Of a stretch of DNA of 64,000 nucleotides, positions 44,962 through 57,597 are shown in pieces. Under the pieces are notes generated by a model. The model saw only the letters and a list, made by a program, of their open reading frames with translations. It made no database searches and was not told where the DNA came from. The position numbers and the translations under genes are program-made. This stretch comes from Diorhabda sublineata (lineage: Eukaryota; Arthropoda; Insecta; Coleoptera; Chrysomelidae). Every line of letters starts with the position of its first letter. Positions within the stretch are counted from its first letter, which is position 1. The stretch spans positions 29,915,385 to 29,979,384 of the forward strand of contig NC_079479.1 of assembly GCF_026230105.1 (NCBI RefSeq), in the 5' to 3' direction.

Positions 44962-46732
44962 CTGAAAAAAAAGATACAGAATACAATAAAATGAATAGCA
45001 TGAGAATAGACGTGAATCAATTATTTTTTGACGTTTTAATAATAATTAGTAGCGCTTTTGCTGCGAAATATCTTAATTGATGTTGGATCAGCATAGTTGC
45101 GAGCAAACGAGTTTGTTTACAGTTAACGCTTTTTATCAGAAGCTTGTTGTGCAGATATTCAATATCAATTATTCGTATAATGGGAATTGTTGATAACCTA
45201 TGTATTTCTCTCTGATAATGAAGAGAATTTGAAGCAATCCCTAAAAACTCGGTTCAGCAGTATGATATTACACATTCAAATATTCTCAAGTAACGTAGAA
45301 TGAAAAACAATGAACGAAACATCAATTAGTCAGTCTTCAAGGCATATCTAGGAAGAAATCAATTAAGTATGGAACTCATAAAACAATTCGGTCCTCATAA
45401 CCACTATCTTTGATATTTCTTTGATCTTTGAATCAGAGTAATGGAGTAAGATCTTCACACTCGATTTTTATTTCTCCATTTGGACGCTAAAAGTACTTTC
45501 ATGGAAGACACGACTAGGGGAATTAATACTAACGTCCGTAAACTTTCTCTTGTTTTCCAAGGTACCAAGAGAAACAGCAGAATACTTTCTCTGTAAGTCT
45601 GTCCTTCGACTGTCCTAACATTTCATGTAAGAGATAAATTATGGAATGAATTTCTTAATCAGGTACTGCAACTATTGTTATAATGAAGATATCTATGTTT
45701 TACATGACATGAATGACATGACTAGTTGGAACTGGCTTCTGTAACATTATTGTTCAAACATTTATTCTGTTAAATGTATTCTTGTATTTATTACAAATAT
45801 TCAAGATTCTTGGTGAGATTTTCTGCCTTGTATGTGAAGTAGCTCTATAGGCTTTCGTATTTTCTGAATCTATTTTCTGTTTTTGATGAGTTCATCATAA
45901 AATTGCTTGCTTCCAAATACTGAAGGTTCGAATTCTTCAGCTTCAATGTATACTGAACAAGTGTTATTAGCATAATAAGCGGCTGAAACTTTTTTGTCTG
46001 ATGGAAAAACGAGGGTATTAAAGAATAAAGGAATCTTGAGGAACTCCTACTTAAACATTAAAGAGGTTCGTAGGGTTTATTACCAAATTTTATGAGAATT
46101 TTCCTATTTGGTATGTATAGAATGAATAATGGAAATAGGACTGGACATTTACGACGCTATCTGTAAGCTAGTGGCGTCATACAAGATTTTTATATATATC
46201 CTGAGTTCTAGTTGTAGACGGGTGTCAATTTCTGAGTCTTAGCTCTATAAAATCAAACGTTTTCATTCTTTGATTATTAAAATATTAACTTCAATATTTT
46301 CATTAACTTTTATAATCTAATGTAAGAAATAAAAGGCATATCGTTACGGAATGTATTGAAAAAATGTGACTGTATTGCCAAAATGCATATTTTCTCGCAC
46401 ATTAAATTATGAGAGTTGAATAAAATGAGAAACATCACTTTTATTTAATATTAAACCAAAAATCTTCTTTACAATTATCTCGATATAAAATCAAAATGTC
46501 AAGATAAGGGACAAAAAATGAACAAAAACGTCTTGGTCTTTAGCAGAAGCACAAATCTATTAGTGGAAATTAGTACAATGAATTCTCCCTTCTTTGGATT
46601 TGGGGTAAAAATAATATAAACACTGCAGATCAATATCTTCTTCGGGAATGTGAACTTCTTCTCTATAATTTTCTAAGTTTTTTCTTTCCTATGAAGCTTC
46701 TTTCTTCATTGGTTTTCTTTCTCTACAAGAAG
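44962..46732. other. No gene recognised; probable Beat upstream intron
   Basis: It begins with the polypyrimidine tract of the Beat acceptor on the minus strand. No signal-peptide exon with a matching phase-1 donor was recognised. No transposon coding was identified. Confidence 0.45.
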
Positions 46733-47200
46733 ATGCTGCCGATCGGTGAGACTAGATATCAACCCAAATAATACCTACCTTATTTCCTTAAATAGGAAAA
46801 TAAAACTGAACCTCAAGTCCATCAAGCTAGACGTGCAAGTCATTCATTGGAAAACAAAGAAAAAAAGTATCTAGGACTTACCCTAGATAGTAAACTTCTT
46901 TGTAACTGGGATTGTCACCCAAAGATCCTACTATAGGCACATGATAAGACCAATCATCACATATGTGAGGGGTTTGGGGTACAAGAACTAGTTTGAATAC
47001 CACAAAGAACCTCCCACCTCTCTTTATTGTACTAGAAAGCGTGGGGGAAAAGATCACTTTGAATGTTCAGATACGGAATCACAAACGAAAAATCGGAAGC
47101 CTGTGCCCACCCAGCATTTTTTAGACAGAAATATATGCAATTGAGAAATGCGTACAACCAATTGCTTATACAAGAAACGATAGTCGATAGATATCAAGGG
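46733..47200 (+). pseudogene. Jockey-like LINE C-terminal relic
   Basis: The plus strand reads LDINPNNTYLISLNRK, HWKTKKK with a frame change to KKYLGLTLDSKLLCNWD, then YRHMIRPIITYVRGLGY. [VI]-x-x-x-KT-x-x-[VI]-x-F, KYLG-[VL]-x-LD-x-KL-x-W and [ML]IRPI-[IL]TY-[AV]-x-x-[VL]-W-[GY] are the blocks that follow the RT domain in Jockey-clade elements, in the correct order. Frame changes and stops kill the copy. After GLGY the peptide PTQHFLDRNICN probably belongs to the same element but is not diagnostic. Confidence 0.75.
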
Positions 47201-48998
47201 ATTTGACATTTCTTTTTATTTTCAATGCATTCTACCACACGGCTTAGGAGATTTGTGAGACCAAAATGACCGTAAAGATCCATCTAACTATAACGGGCCG
47301 TAGCTCCTCGTTTTGCCAACCATTTTTGTAAGCTCACAATATATCTATAAATAAAATTAAATGCAGTAATGATTTTAAGGTTCATACTATGTCAGGTGGA
47401 GGTCAATTAAGTTGATTTGTTGTATCAATGAATTCAAAATTAGGTATAATATGATTGACTGAAATTTCAAAAGCATCGAATAACCCTTTTAAAAATTATA
47501 AGCGTGGCCTTATACGGCCACCAGCCGTATCTGGTGTAACTTTAAAACGACTTTAATGTTTTTTCAATGATGAACCGAAGCTTTATCGCTTTAAAAGTTA
47601 ATGAACGAAAAAGAGGTGCCAACACGGTATTTTAGTTCCAAACAGATTTCTTTGAACACTAATCCAAATAAACTGTCATGAACATCACATTGTTTCTGGC
47701 ACAGAGAGTTTTTGCTCGCAAACATGTTTTCCGCAAAAGAATGTTTTTCGCATTCCTTTCCTGTATGTTTGTGTTTCGACTTTTATTTGTAATTACCACA
47801 AAAACCAAATAAAAGTCCACCACACTTACGCTCCATTGAAATACGGGACAGGGCTAGACAATTTACACAATTCATTATTGCATTTTTTAATACGCTTTTA
47901 AATTTCCCTGCAAATATACCTACATAAAATATAATACCTACATAAAATTTTATCATTATCTACTCAGATGAATAAAAACCTTGTGGAAAGATGAAACTTG
48001 ATTAAAGTAAAATAAAAGTAGTATACTATAGTAAGCTTTGGAAATGATGTTATGTGCCATGGAACTAAATTTTTATTATTAGTAATGATTTAATAACCAG
48101 CAACGCTTCTGAGTCAAAATAATCCCGATATTAAGTTTCATTACTCACAGTTAGATCTCATTATTTCCAGAAAATTCATGCTATACCCTATCAACCACAA
48201 GACTAATTGTTTTTCCGAAATACTGCAAATTTTATATTGTTTTTATTCTCAGTCACCAAAGTATCTAAAAATGAGAATGTCTATTATTATCCATTTCATA
48301 GTAAGTTTCATAGACATTTTAAATTTAGTTCTAAGATGAAATCTTTCACGATTGATCTTTTCATAGCAAATATAGAGGGGTAGTATTTTGTTCTTCCACG
48401 AACGGTGATCACATTCTATTGTAGTACCAACCGTTACAAGGAAATGTATAGGTCAATCGGATACCGAATGCCGCATCACAAAATGCGGAATAAAATACAG
48501 AAACTAACAGGTTTAAACTTATTTTTCCACCAACATATTCATAGCTTCTGAGCAGCTAACAAGTATTCGTTAAGAGCTACTTCTTACAAATATATATCAG
48601 AATCGAAATCAGACAGTGAACTGTCGCAACCAATATTTATGATTAGTTCCATTATTATTTTATCAGTACTTTTGTCCAATTTTCACGTTTTCTTTTCTTT
48701 TTCTACAACATTTTCCCAGTTTTCAGGCTGCACATTATTCATAGCCTAAAAAAAACTAAACATCACTCATTTCAAAAGCACCATATCATGTTTTCGATTA
48801 ACTTGTGGATTTGTGTCATAAATTACTAATTAGTAGGTCTCTCTACAAAATATTTTGCCAAATTTGCTTGCCAAAGCGAACGTAGTTGTGCGAGGTTTAT
48901 ATTTCCAGCATATTGGAACAACTCTCTAGTTTTTACTGGCAGCGAGACCACATCTTAATAATGTTCACGACAACAAGTGAAGGTATTACTCATATTTC
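47201..48998. other. No gene recognised
   Basis: AT-rich. TTATACGGCCACCAGCCGTATCTGG near 47511 is a small inverted repeat. Nothing else was identified. Confidence 0.4.
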
Positions 48999-49056
48999 AT
49001 GGCTTTCAAGATTCCTAATTCCAATCCCGTTGATTACCATATTTGGGGCCGATTGA
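48999..49056 (+). pseudogene. Transposase third-motif scrap
   Basis: The plus strand reads MAFKIPNSNPVDYHIWGRLK then a stop. [SF]PDLNP-[VL]DY-x-[IL]WG-x-[LM]-[KQ] is the third catalytic block of divergent Tc/mariner transposases; the Asp of VDY is kept and the Asp of PDL is Asn. Only about 20 codons are recognisable, so the family cannot be fixed. Confidence 0.6.
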
Positions 49057-51261
49057 AGTAATCAGTTCGTAGCATTAGTAAGTCAATACGGCAATTAACA
49101 ACTCAGCAACAAAAATGTGTAGAGTTCCATTTCGAGAATCTACTTCTCATTTTGTATACCCATATTTGAAATCGAGGCTAGTACTAAGGTCCCTATCGTT
49201 CAATTACTTATTCACTAATATCATTTTATTGTAGATGTAAATATAATCACTATTTTCCAAAAATTGGTGTGAATATTTTACATGATGGATACTGTTGTAG
49301 ACAAACAATTTTAGCATTTTTTCAATTTCTAAGTATCCTACTCATTTTATAGCGTTTCTGATTACATTAAAAAACAACTAAACACCTCATAAAACTTTCA
49401 TAACCTTTTAAAAATGCCCAATTTTTGGGTAAAGTCCCTTAATGGCTTTTTAAAAGTAATATAGTATCCTGAAACCTTCGCAATTAAATGCCATTTTCCT
49501 GAAATTTCGCCTCAAATTAAACAAACGCATTACGGATAAAAATTAAGAAAAACGAGATTCAATTTTACTTGGATACCATTAAGAGTAAATAACTGAGAAA
49601 ATTGAAAAAAATGTTAGGAACATTTATTATTGGAGTATACTCTCCCCGGGAAAGTCCAGGAGTTTTTCACTTTCCTGTCAATTTCAGTAGATTGAGTCTC
49701 ACTAAATAGATTGCCAGAAATGGGGCAGTGGAAAAGTCCAATTACGTGGAAAGACTCGAGCTTTTTTCGAGAGAAACTTCAGGTATTTCTTTCATTACGT
49801 GTTTTCTTCCGAAAGCAAATATTCTGACCGATCTTATTTATTAAAAACTGGATCCTTCTTTGAAGAGTAGTAGTCTGCTTATATTGTCAGGACACTTTGC
49901 TGCAATCGACTGTTATTTCAGTATACTAAAACACAATATGGTTCTTTCCCTTCACCAAAAATATTCTGGATTCAAAATAATTATTCTTTTAATTGTATTA
50001 TTAAACATAAAATTTTTTAAATGGAATTAAAAAGAAAACAACAAACTTTTTACAAATTAGGATTGCTATTTCTCCTAATACCATAAAACCCTCAAAATAA
50101 AACACTTCCACAATTCCAAAACCTGGTTTTTCTCGTATTTTAGGTCAAAATAAGGCTCATTCTTACAAATCTGTTCTTTTGTCTGAAACCGTTACAACAA
50201 TAGCACTACACAAGATGTTATAGTTGGGATTCTTTTGCTTGCCCGAAATTCGTTGAATCTTTCATTTCTCCGAATTGATATTATAAAACTGATTAAATCA
50301 ACTATAGTTCCACCTGATTTTTTCCAACCCATTTTTTCATTAAATTTAGATCTAATTAATATTGCAAATGAAATATAGATTGTAGAATGCTTAGAAAATA
50401 TCTTTGAGATTTCGATGTGAAGCAAAAAATGCTATTCTTGTCATTATTGACCATGACAGCTTGGTGACACTCAGATTTAAGAAAGTATAACTGCGGAATT
50501 TCCTGTAAATGTCTACATATATTAGAGGAATATTGAACAAAAGTCAATAGATAGTGTGTCAAAAGGTGATAACAACGCGGTGTCTTTTTCAATTCCAAAC
50601 CTTTTAGTTTAGAACATTCATTCAGAAAATCCTTTTAATGGAAAGAGATTCAAATTAGAGGCTCCTGGTGACTTGAATAGCTAATGGGGCGATTTAAGAA
50701 CATGTCCACAGTACTTTTAACAAGACATTTTGGAGGTGGCACTTTGTGCTTTGTATTGCCTTTAAAAAGTCTAGAGTTGCGCCGTTATAGGATAATGTAA
50801 CTATTAACCTGGTTAGAAGCAAGACATAGCGAACTATTGGACAAGAACCTGATAGAAAATCTATTGAGAATTATAATTCGTCAAATTTTCAATAATACAA
50901 AACCAAATATCTAGGCTAATTTGCCCCAAAAAAGACAAATTCCGCATTCAGATCACAAAACAGTTGACTAGTTTTGTTTCAATATTAACAATATCTGAGA
51001 TTTTATTTTTAGAGTGAAATTAGATACACAGTAAATAAACTTTTTATTTCCAATTCAATTACATGCATTTATCTTGTTTGAATGTTTACATACTTATTGA
51101 GAACCGAAGAACATGTAATTTCATAAATGTGTATCGTTTGCTAGAATCATCTACATAATATCGAACGGCATATTTGGACTCGATTTCAATCCAATTTAAG
51201 CGAATATATAAATTTAAAATTATGCACAATTACAAATGACTCCTAATTCAATAATTTCATC
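49057..51261. other. No gene recognised
   Basis: AT-rich DNA. The overlapping minus-strand open frames at 50192-50598 have no motif I recognise. Confidence 0.4.
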
Positions 51262-51950
51262 ACATTTTTTCAAGTCTATCTGAAGTTTTCGAAAAGGTCT
51301 TCTTTCAAAGACTGAAACCAACACTAAATACAAGAAACCTCATTTCTAACTACAAGTTTGGCTTCAGAAATCAACTCGCCAACACAGAACAGGTAAATTG
51401 ATTTATCAGAAAAATATGGTGTGACGTCGAACATGAAGATATTTCTCCGAAGTCTTGGCTCCTACAATGCTTGGTAGGAAGGACTGCTGTACGAAATAAA
51501 AATGAACTTATCATAGATCATTTTTGAATTGCTGGAACTGGAAATGATACACATTTGATACTGATAAAATCCGGGGTATCCAAGTCAGCTTGCTAGGACC
51601 ATTTCCACATCTGTTTTACACAATTCATCTTCATTAGTCAGTTTATATATTAATTCCAGCTTCATTCAATAACGCTGATATTATTTCCAGGTGTCCACAG
51701 TGCCACCCTAACAAAATTGACTAATGGATGTAAACCACCCAATTATTTCTCACGAGCAAGCAATTCTGGCTTAGCAAGTATACGAAGTATACAAAGATTG
51801 AAGAATGTGCACAATAACTAGAACCGGTTCAGGGTTCACCCAAATGTATCATTTGCAAAGCTTCTAACCTTTTAACCAATGAGAAGACTGAAGAGGTTGG
51901 GTCATACTTCTTCTGGACCTACCAAATGTTATTGTTGTGTTAGTAAACGC
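51262..51950 (+). pseudogene. Jockey-like LINE reverse transcriptase relic
   Basis: The plus strand reads SLSEVFEKVFFQRLKPTL, LISNYKFGFRNQLANTEQV, and later IKSGVSKSAC with, in the adjacent frame, QVSLLGPFPHLFYTIHLH. Then NADIISRCPQCHPNKID-stop-WM. The series SLLP-x-x-[GF]K-[VI]-[FL]EK-[VL], [LI]I-x-x-x-QFGFR-x-x-x-[ST]T-x-[ED]Q-[VL], KAGVPQGS-[VL]LGP-x-L-[YF]-x-x-[FY]T and DD-[TI] is the RT core of Jockey-clade retrotransposons. FADD has been reduced to NNAD, and the D of the first active-site block is in a segment that no longer reads clearly. Frame changes and stops show it is inactive. Confidence 0.82.
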
Positions 51951-53664
51951 CTAATTAAAAAATATTTTGTTATCATGTTAATATATAGATTGGATACATT
52001 TTCTACTTGTTGCTTATTATAAGTCATATTGTAACGGAAAATACGTATTGTGTTTATAATTTTTCTCCTTCAGAATTGAGTTGGAATTTTTTTTTTTTGA
52101 TGTTAGTGGTAGTGTACACAGTGTGTTTGTTCCAACAGAATCATTGACAAACGAAGTTTTATCAAGGTTTTTCAATTAGGGCCATTATGTATTATTAAGC
52201 ATTTTGTGTTTTTAAATCAGTTATCAGTGTTGTTTTTCTAGATATTTCCATCGATTCATTGGAAAATTTTTGGGAGAGAAACAGTGTAATTAAATCAGTC
52301 AAGTTGAATGTAGTGAATTCTTACTCGTTAGAGGGTCTCTGGAACAAAAAATTATAAAATCCTACAAATAACTTTCGGTAATAAACATGTTCTATATGAC
52401 CGGGGTAGCGAATTTCTCCCACCAAAAAAAAAAAGAATGATGGATGAGCAATGCTGTCATCTAGTAGAAAAACACGTCAAAAAAATAATTGGTTATGAGT
52501 GTTCCAGTCTTTGCTTTCGCGACGACATAACAAATCTTTTCTTTGGCAAAAACTATGTGGGGGGGGGGATATTAGAGTGCCTAGCAGTTTATCATCCTTA
52601 ATTGTTATTTTATCCCAGGAAAATACATTTTGTGGGAATGTACGGTCTAATGTATTTCTGGAAAGTTGTCAGCGTTGCCTTTTTTGTCGTTCGCGCGCGC
52701 TCTCGTAATAATTTTGCCAAATAAATTAAGGCCTTTGAGAGTTCCTCGGTTACCATGTTGGCGAGTCATCTGGAATTTAATGTTGTGAGAATTTTTGTGA
52801 TAGTTTATTATAATAAAAAAGAAATGTCTGACTCAATGGAAAACGTTCTTTTGGTTGATATAAAGACTGAGAAAAAAATTTCATCAAAAATCTATTCAAA
52901 TGTGACTGGGCTTACATTTCACTGACTTGCGAGTACCTTAAATTACACAAGTCTGTGGAAAAAGTGAAGGTTGTTTGTTTTCTAATTATTTTCAAGTGTA
53001 CTGAAACTTCGACTTGTCATATAAAGTCACGTTCATTGACGATGTATATGTTGAACAACATTAAAAGATAAAACATTTCAATAATAGCGTGACAAAACTT
53101 TTTTCATTTAAAATAAATACTCATTAGTCAGCTTTAATACCCAGTGAGAGTCCTTTTAGTCTTTTGGTTCATTATCCCTTTGGAAATCATCTTGAAGCCC
53201 GCTCTAGCCCGACTAAAAGTATTCTGCCGTCATTGAAACACTTCATCTTTCTTGGTATATTTTTCCATCTCTCTAAAATCTTAGTTAAATAGGTGACTTT
53301 TCTATTCGCCCACAAGTACTCGATATAAGAATTGAGAATCTGTACTTTCAAACTCATTAGGAAAAATTAAACCTCCCACGTTTTGATTTGAGCTCTGTTA
53401 TTTTATTAATTCTCTTTCATTAAAAACAATCCACTTCTCTCTTTGACGATTCCTTATGATTGTAATCAACTGAGGATCAGCCATGAACCATCTTGGAAGT
53501 GAATTTCTGAATTATTACATCAATCTCAGCTTTATGTGATGCTGTGGTAAAAGAATTTCGTAAGAAGGCCACTGATGTTCCATGCAGCACCTTCTCTTTT
53601 CCAACTCGAAACTTCCTAGGAGGCTAGACTTTTTGATCCAGTGATTCTCTTGGTTTACACTATC
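51951..53664. other. No gene recognised; two small open frames
   Basis: A frame from ATG 52437 runs 54 codons (MMDEQCCHLVEKHVKKIIGY...), and another from ATG 52824 runs 33 codons to 52925 (MSDSMENVLLVDIKTEKK...). Codon usage in both looks protein-like at the start, but neither resembles a family I know and neither ends in an obvious donor. A G9 run at 52560-52568 and a CG-rich run GTTCGCGCGCGCTC at about 52690 are unusual for this window. Confidence 0.35.
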
Positions 53665-53856
53665 CTATTGTAATGAACAAGTTCGCGAAATAGTCCCGTA
53701 GGCCGGCTCTGTCGAGCTACTATGGAATTTAAAAAATTCGGCGAATTCACGCGGCGCTTTTAGGGCGGCGTCTTTCACACTTTTTATAAATGGCGAAACT
53801 CGTTTGCTGTTTATTTGTATATAATTTTTTGTTTCCTTTGTAACCATTGCATTCAT
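53665..53856 (-). other. CpG-rich open segment of unknown nature
   Basis: The minus strand is open for 63 codons from ATG 53854-53856. The part at 53690-53790 contains GCCGGC, GGCGAATTC, GCGGCGC and GGGCGGCG, a cluster of CpG sites in a window that otherwise has few. The peptide (KDAALKAPREFAEFFKFHSS) matches nothing I recognise. It may be a promoter-proximal CpG patch, a 5' part of a mobile element or a real small exon. Confidence 0.3.
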
Positions 53857-55559
53857 ATTTTGACTTCCAAAAAATCAATTTCAAGATTGGTCTAATGCTT
53901 CTTTCGAAGAATCTATAGAAATTTGCCGCTGTGACAGATCCAATGAAATCATAAGTTTCTTCACCAAATCTTCAATAATGGTAAATTGAACCTATCCATC
54001 CTTTAGAGCAAAGTAAACTGCTCCTCACGATATATGAACCAGGAGGAAGACACTCTTGACAAAAGTATGTTTACGCATTTTACCCTCGATCCAAACAACA
54101 GCCTTTCAATCATCCCAAATTATTTCGTTCTGGGAAAACATTATCGGACCGCTGTTACCTCCACATTCTAGACTTGACTTATAAACGGGTTGAAATACAA
54201 ACAAAAATATCTTCGTCAAAATCTGGAATCTCCTATTTAGTAGAAGCCTCAGCTTCTTGAGAGTTGGGACTAATAGCTGATTGCAAATTGACGTATGAAA
54301 TTAATTACTTCCGTTTTTATTTAGTAACAAAAGGTTCGTTTACTTGATCCAAATCATAGGAATCTCATGTGGGAAAACTTTCTCTTCCTCTCAATATCCA
54401 TGGTCTTCAACACATCGTTTTCAGAATTTATGAGATGCTCAAACTTTATCCTAATCTCGAAATTTGATAGTAAGATTACGTGAAGTGTATAGAAATGACG
54501 AATGAACACGTAATTGTAGCGCACACGTTCAAGTTACAACATATTTTTTTAGTTAATTTAGCTTTATTTAGCTTAGCCATAAAAATCAGTTGGAAATATC
54601 CAGAATTTTTGTGCAAATTTGTATTTTCATGAAAACTACAATGGAAAAGTAGAGATACAAGATCTCTCTACAATATTTGGTTACGAAAAGTACACCTCTC
54701 CTAATAGTACATCACATTCAGTTAAAAAACAAAAATTCTGTTGAATTCACTGAAAAATTATCAAATCTTTCCACAATGTTTTCAACACATTAAACCAAGA
54801 GATGAAGTAAAAACAGATCTCTGTTCAAACAGAATAAAGTAATAAAGCTTTGTTGGATATCATTAAAGGAGAGGCACACACAGTCAAAATTATTTTTACT
54901 TTAAAATACCTCATGATACTTTATATACAACAGCTGCATAAAGTTCAGATTCCATTACAAAGAGATATAAATACATATTGGAATATTCATTAAGTATGAT
55001 TTAGTTTAGTTTTAACGCGTTTGCTGCGTATTCCCTGCGCGTCAAGTCATGTATACATTTTTTTCAGTTAATTTTTGTGAATTGATTAATTTTAACTACA
55101 TTTTTTAAAAGAATATTTATTTTTTTTCCCAAATACATAGCGAAAGCATGGTTGAACACATTTTACTCGGCAATGCAGTCGATGCAAACTGAGCGTCCAG
55201 TGCAATTATATGCAACTTGTATAAGTTGAATATTTCATGTTTTCCAATCGAGTAAATACGAACAATCATAATAGTTAATGAAAAAGTAACGAATAAATAT
55301 TCAAAAACATACTTGTTGAGAGAAAATTCATAATTAATTAATTACAGAATATCACCAATTATAACGGTTAGAGGTGAATACTTTGGAAGAAGCGACAAAA
55401 AATTTTTATTAGATAATTCGAAATAACTTGATTTTCAAAATACAGTTAATATTTACGTGAACATGGAATCTATAAATACAGCTTTTACATACTAAATGGT
55501 GGTTACAATCCCTGCGGAATTTTTTCTTAAAAATATTTAACCTGTTATTTCCTTTAGTT
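53857..55559. other. No gene recognised
   Basis: AT-rich. On the minus strand near 54090-54170 a frame reading GGNSGPIMFS and VVWIEGKM faintly recalls a Tc1 catalytic domain but is too weak to call. Confidence 0.35.
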
Positions 55560-55860
55560 TTCGGCATTTTACCATCCGATTTTGCCGCTATTTTTCTTCA
55601 CAATTTCCTTACATTCAAGTCTCCTACTCTCAAATCTTTCTCTACCATCACATTTCTAATTTGTGTCCTCTTAAATATCTTTAAGATCTTTAAGATCTTA
55701 AAAAACTTCCATTGGAATTTCTTGTCCTCTTTCCATCTTGTTGCACAGTACCAGTATGAAACGATCCTTCCTCCTCCATATTTCAACATTTCCTTTTTTA
55801 TCTTCCCCGACCAAAATGCTTCGCTGCTTGCCTTTCAACACACTTTTGTTAGTTTCACCT
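55560..55860 (-). pseudogene. LINE ORF2 segment just before the RT core
   Basis: On the minus strand EMLKYGGG is followed, in the adjacent frame, by LVLCNKMERGQEIPMEV. E-[ML]-[LI]KYGG-[ED]-x-x-x-x-x-L-x-x-L-[FC]N-x-[IM]W-x-x-[EG]-x-[IV]P-x-[DE]W is the segment that leads into the RT domain of many insect LINEs. A tandem AAGATCTT duplication at 55680-55700 interrupts the reading. Downstream (to 55560) reading is open (KRTQIRNVMVEKDLRVGDL) but not diagnostic. No RT catalytic motif is present. Confidence 0.55.
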
Positions 55861-57544
55861 GTATATTAATAAGTTTGTAACTGCCTTTTTGTCCTCGATT
55901 TTTCCCAACTTTGAGCGATCAGATTTAATTTAAACTTTGCACACTTGTAAATAACTGATGACAATTCAATAATTCGATCAAAATATCTGAAATATGTAAG
56001 CGCCCATTCCCAAAATTAAGATGCAACCATCAACACATCTGTACATATTGATGATTGATTTGAAATAATCGGTCGAACGAAAAGCTATTGGTTACGCGCT
56101 AGAAGTTTTATTGGTAGAATTATGTCTTACTTTTAATTGATTTAGGTCTCTGGTTATATATTGCTCCGTTAATTTTCGTGTAGTGTCATCAAAAAAATTC
56201 TTTCCACTCGTTAGGTGCAACGATTTTTATATCATTTTTGTTTGTACTATTGTTTCGAATATTTTTCCATCCTTTTCCTGATTTATTTTATCTAATTCTG
56301 TTAGATATGTACCCTTATAATCTTTTCCTAATTGTTTTTTTCTAGTTTATCTGTTGTCTGAGAGAAATGTCTCCATGAATCTGATTAAATTAATTTTGCC
56401 GTTCTTTTTGAACATTTCTCGTTGGATTGATGATAAATATAAGTTACATATGCTTCGATAAATGATTGCTTACTATACACATTTTCACATTCTGTCGCTA
56501 CGTATCGAATGTTTTTTCATCAATATTAGATATGAGTAGTAAGACCAAAACATAGAATATTTTTAATGTAATTTCAATTGTTGATAGCTCTACATTTGGT
56601 GCAATACTTACAAAGTCTAAAACGAATTATTTCTCCAGCTAAATTTGAGAATCCGAAAACATAAGTACTGTCCTCAATCATTTGGCCATCTACAGTAATT
56701 TATCTCTTTCCATCTTCAATCACTGAATACTATTTGGATAATCCTGAATTACTTGTATATACATTTCGTTTAGAGAAAATACATGGAAAATTAATCAACC
56801 TATTTACTTGGTAACAGTTTTTTTTATCAAAAACGAAGCCTATCATTTAAGCTGGATTAAAAAAAGCAGTATTTCAGATACGACAGTTAGATCATTATCT
56901 CAATCCTCCTCTGTTTTTTGTATCTGTATGCCCTGCACGTTTTTAATACCTTTAGATTTTATCTATTGGAGATCCCCGAACACGGAACTTTTCACGTAGA
57001 ATTTTTTTAATTGAAATAGAACAGTTTCTAGGGCATCGGGTTAATTCTCTGACGGGGTTTTCCAATTACTGTACGGATGTGCTTCGTTACTACAAGAGGA
57101 TTTTGTTGTTTTATTTGATTATGTGCATTGTTTTTATTTTTCTCTTTTTTCATTATTGTTAGCATAAACAACAGAAACACGAAGAGGAAGTGCCATCGTA
57201 GTTGTATTACATCTATAACAACAATATGAAACACGGAGGAAAGTTTATAGAATATGGAATATTATAATATCGTGATACTTATGAACATTCTTTGGAAGAT
57301 TCCTTTAAGTCTTCTTGAATTATGAATGACATTGAATTTTTATAGGCTAGAATAGGTTAGTTCGTTTTGTGGGAAGTTGAATTTTATAGGTTAGATAAAG
57401 TTAGTTGATTACTCATGGAGTTGAATTTCTTTTAAGGAATTTGTTCCCTCAAAATATGTACCTAAATACAGATTTTCAGATTCATATAACTTTTTTATTT
57501 CATATGCTATAAAAGCGTGATTTTTTTGGGTTTTTTATATTTTT
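55861..57544. other. No gene recognised
   Basis: AT-rich DNA. The minus-strand frame from ATG 57234 begins with a hydrophobic stretch (FLFVFLLFMLTI) that could be a signal anchor, but it shows no splice donor of the phase needed to serve as the Beat first exon, as far as I can see. Confidence 0.35.
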
Positions 57545-57597
57545 CTACTGCTTGAACGAGAGGAGGTTGACGCCTTAGCCCGCTCGGCTAACGAACA
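57545..57597 (-). repeat. tRNA-like SINE head fragment
   Basis: On the minus strand GTTAGCCGAGCGGGCTAAGG followed by CGTCAACC closely resembles the D-arm region (Pol III A box) of tRNA-Leu/Ser, in which GCCGAG-x-GG-x-TAAGGCG is invariant. Around 57553 CGTTCAAG could be a degraded B box. No acceptor stem or anticodon arm can be drawn, so this is not a tRNA gene; a tRNA-derived SINE head or a tRNA pseudogene is likely. Confidence 0.5.

Noticed and set aside
54000..54175. Minus-strand GGNSGPIMFS...VVWIEGKM resembling a Tc1 transposase core
   Set aside because: Only scattered residues fit, the DE-S-F and DNAPxH motifs are missing, and stops interrupt it.
57028..57234. Minus-strand frame with hydrophobic FLFVFLLFMLTI as the Beat signal-peptide exon
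   Set aside because: No GT donor in phase 1 follows the hydrophobic stretch, and the position 12 kb upstream gives no further support.
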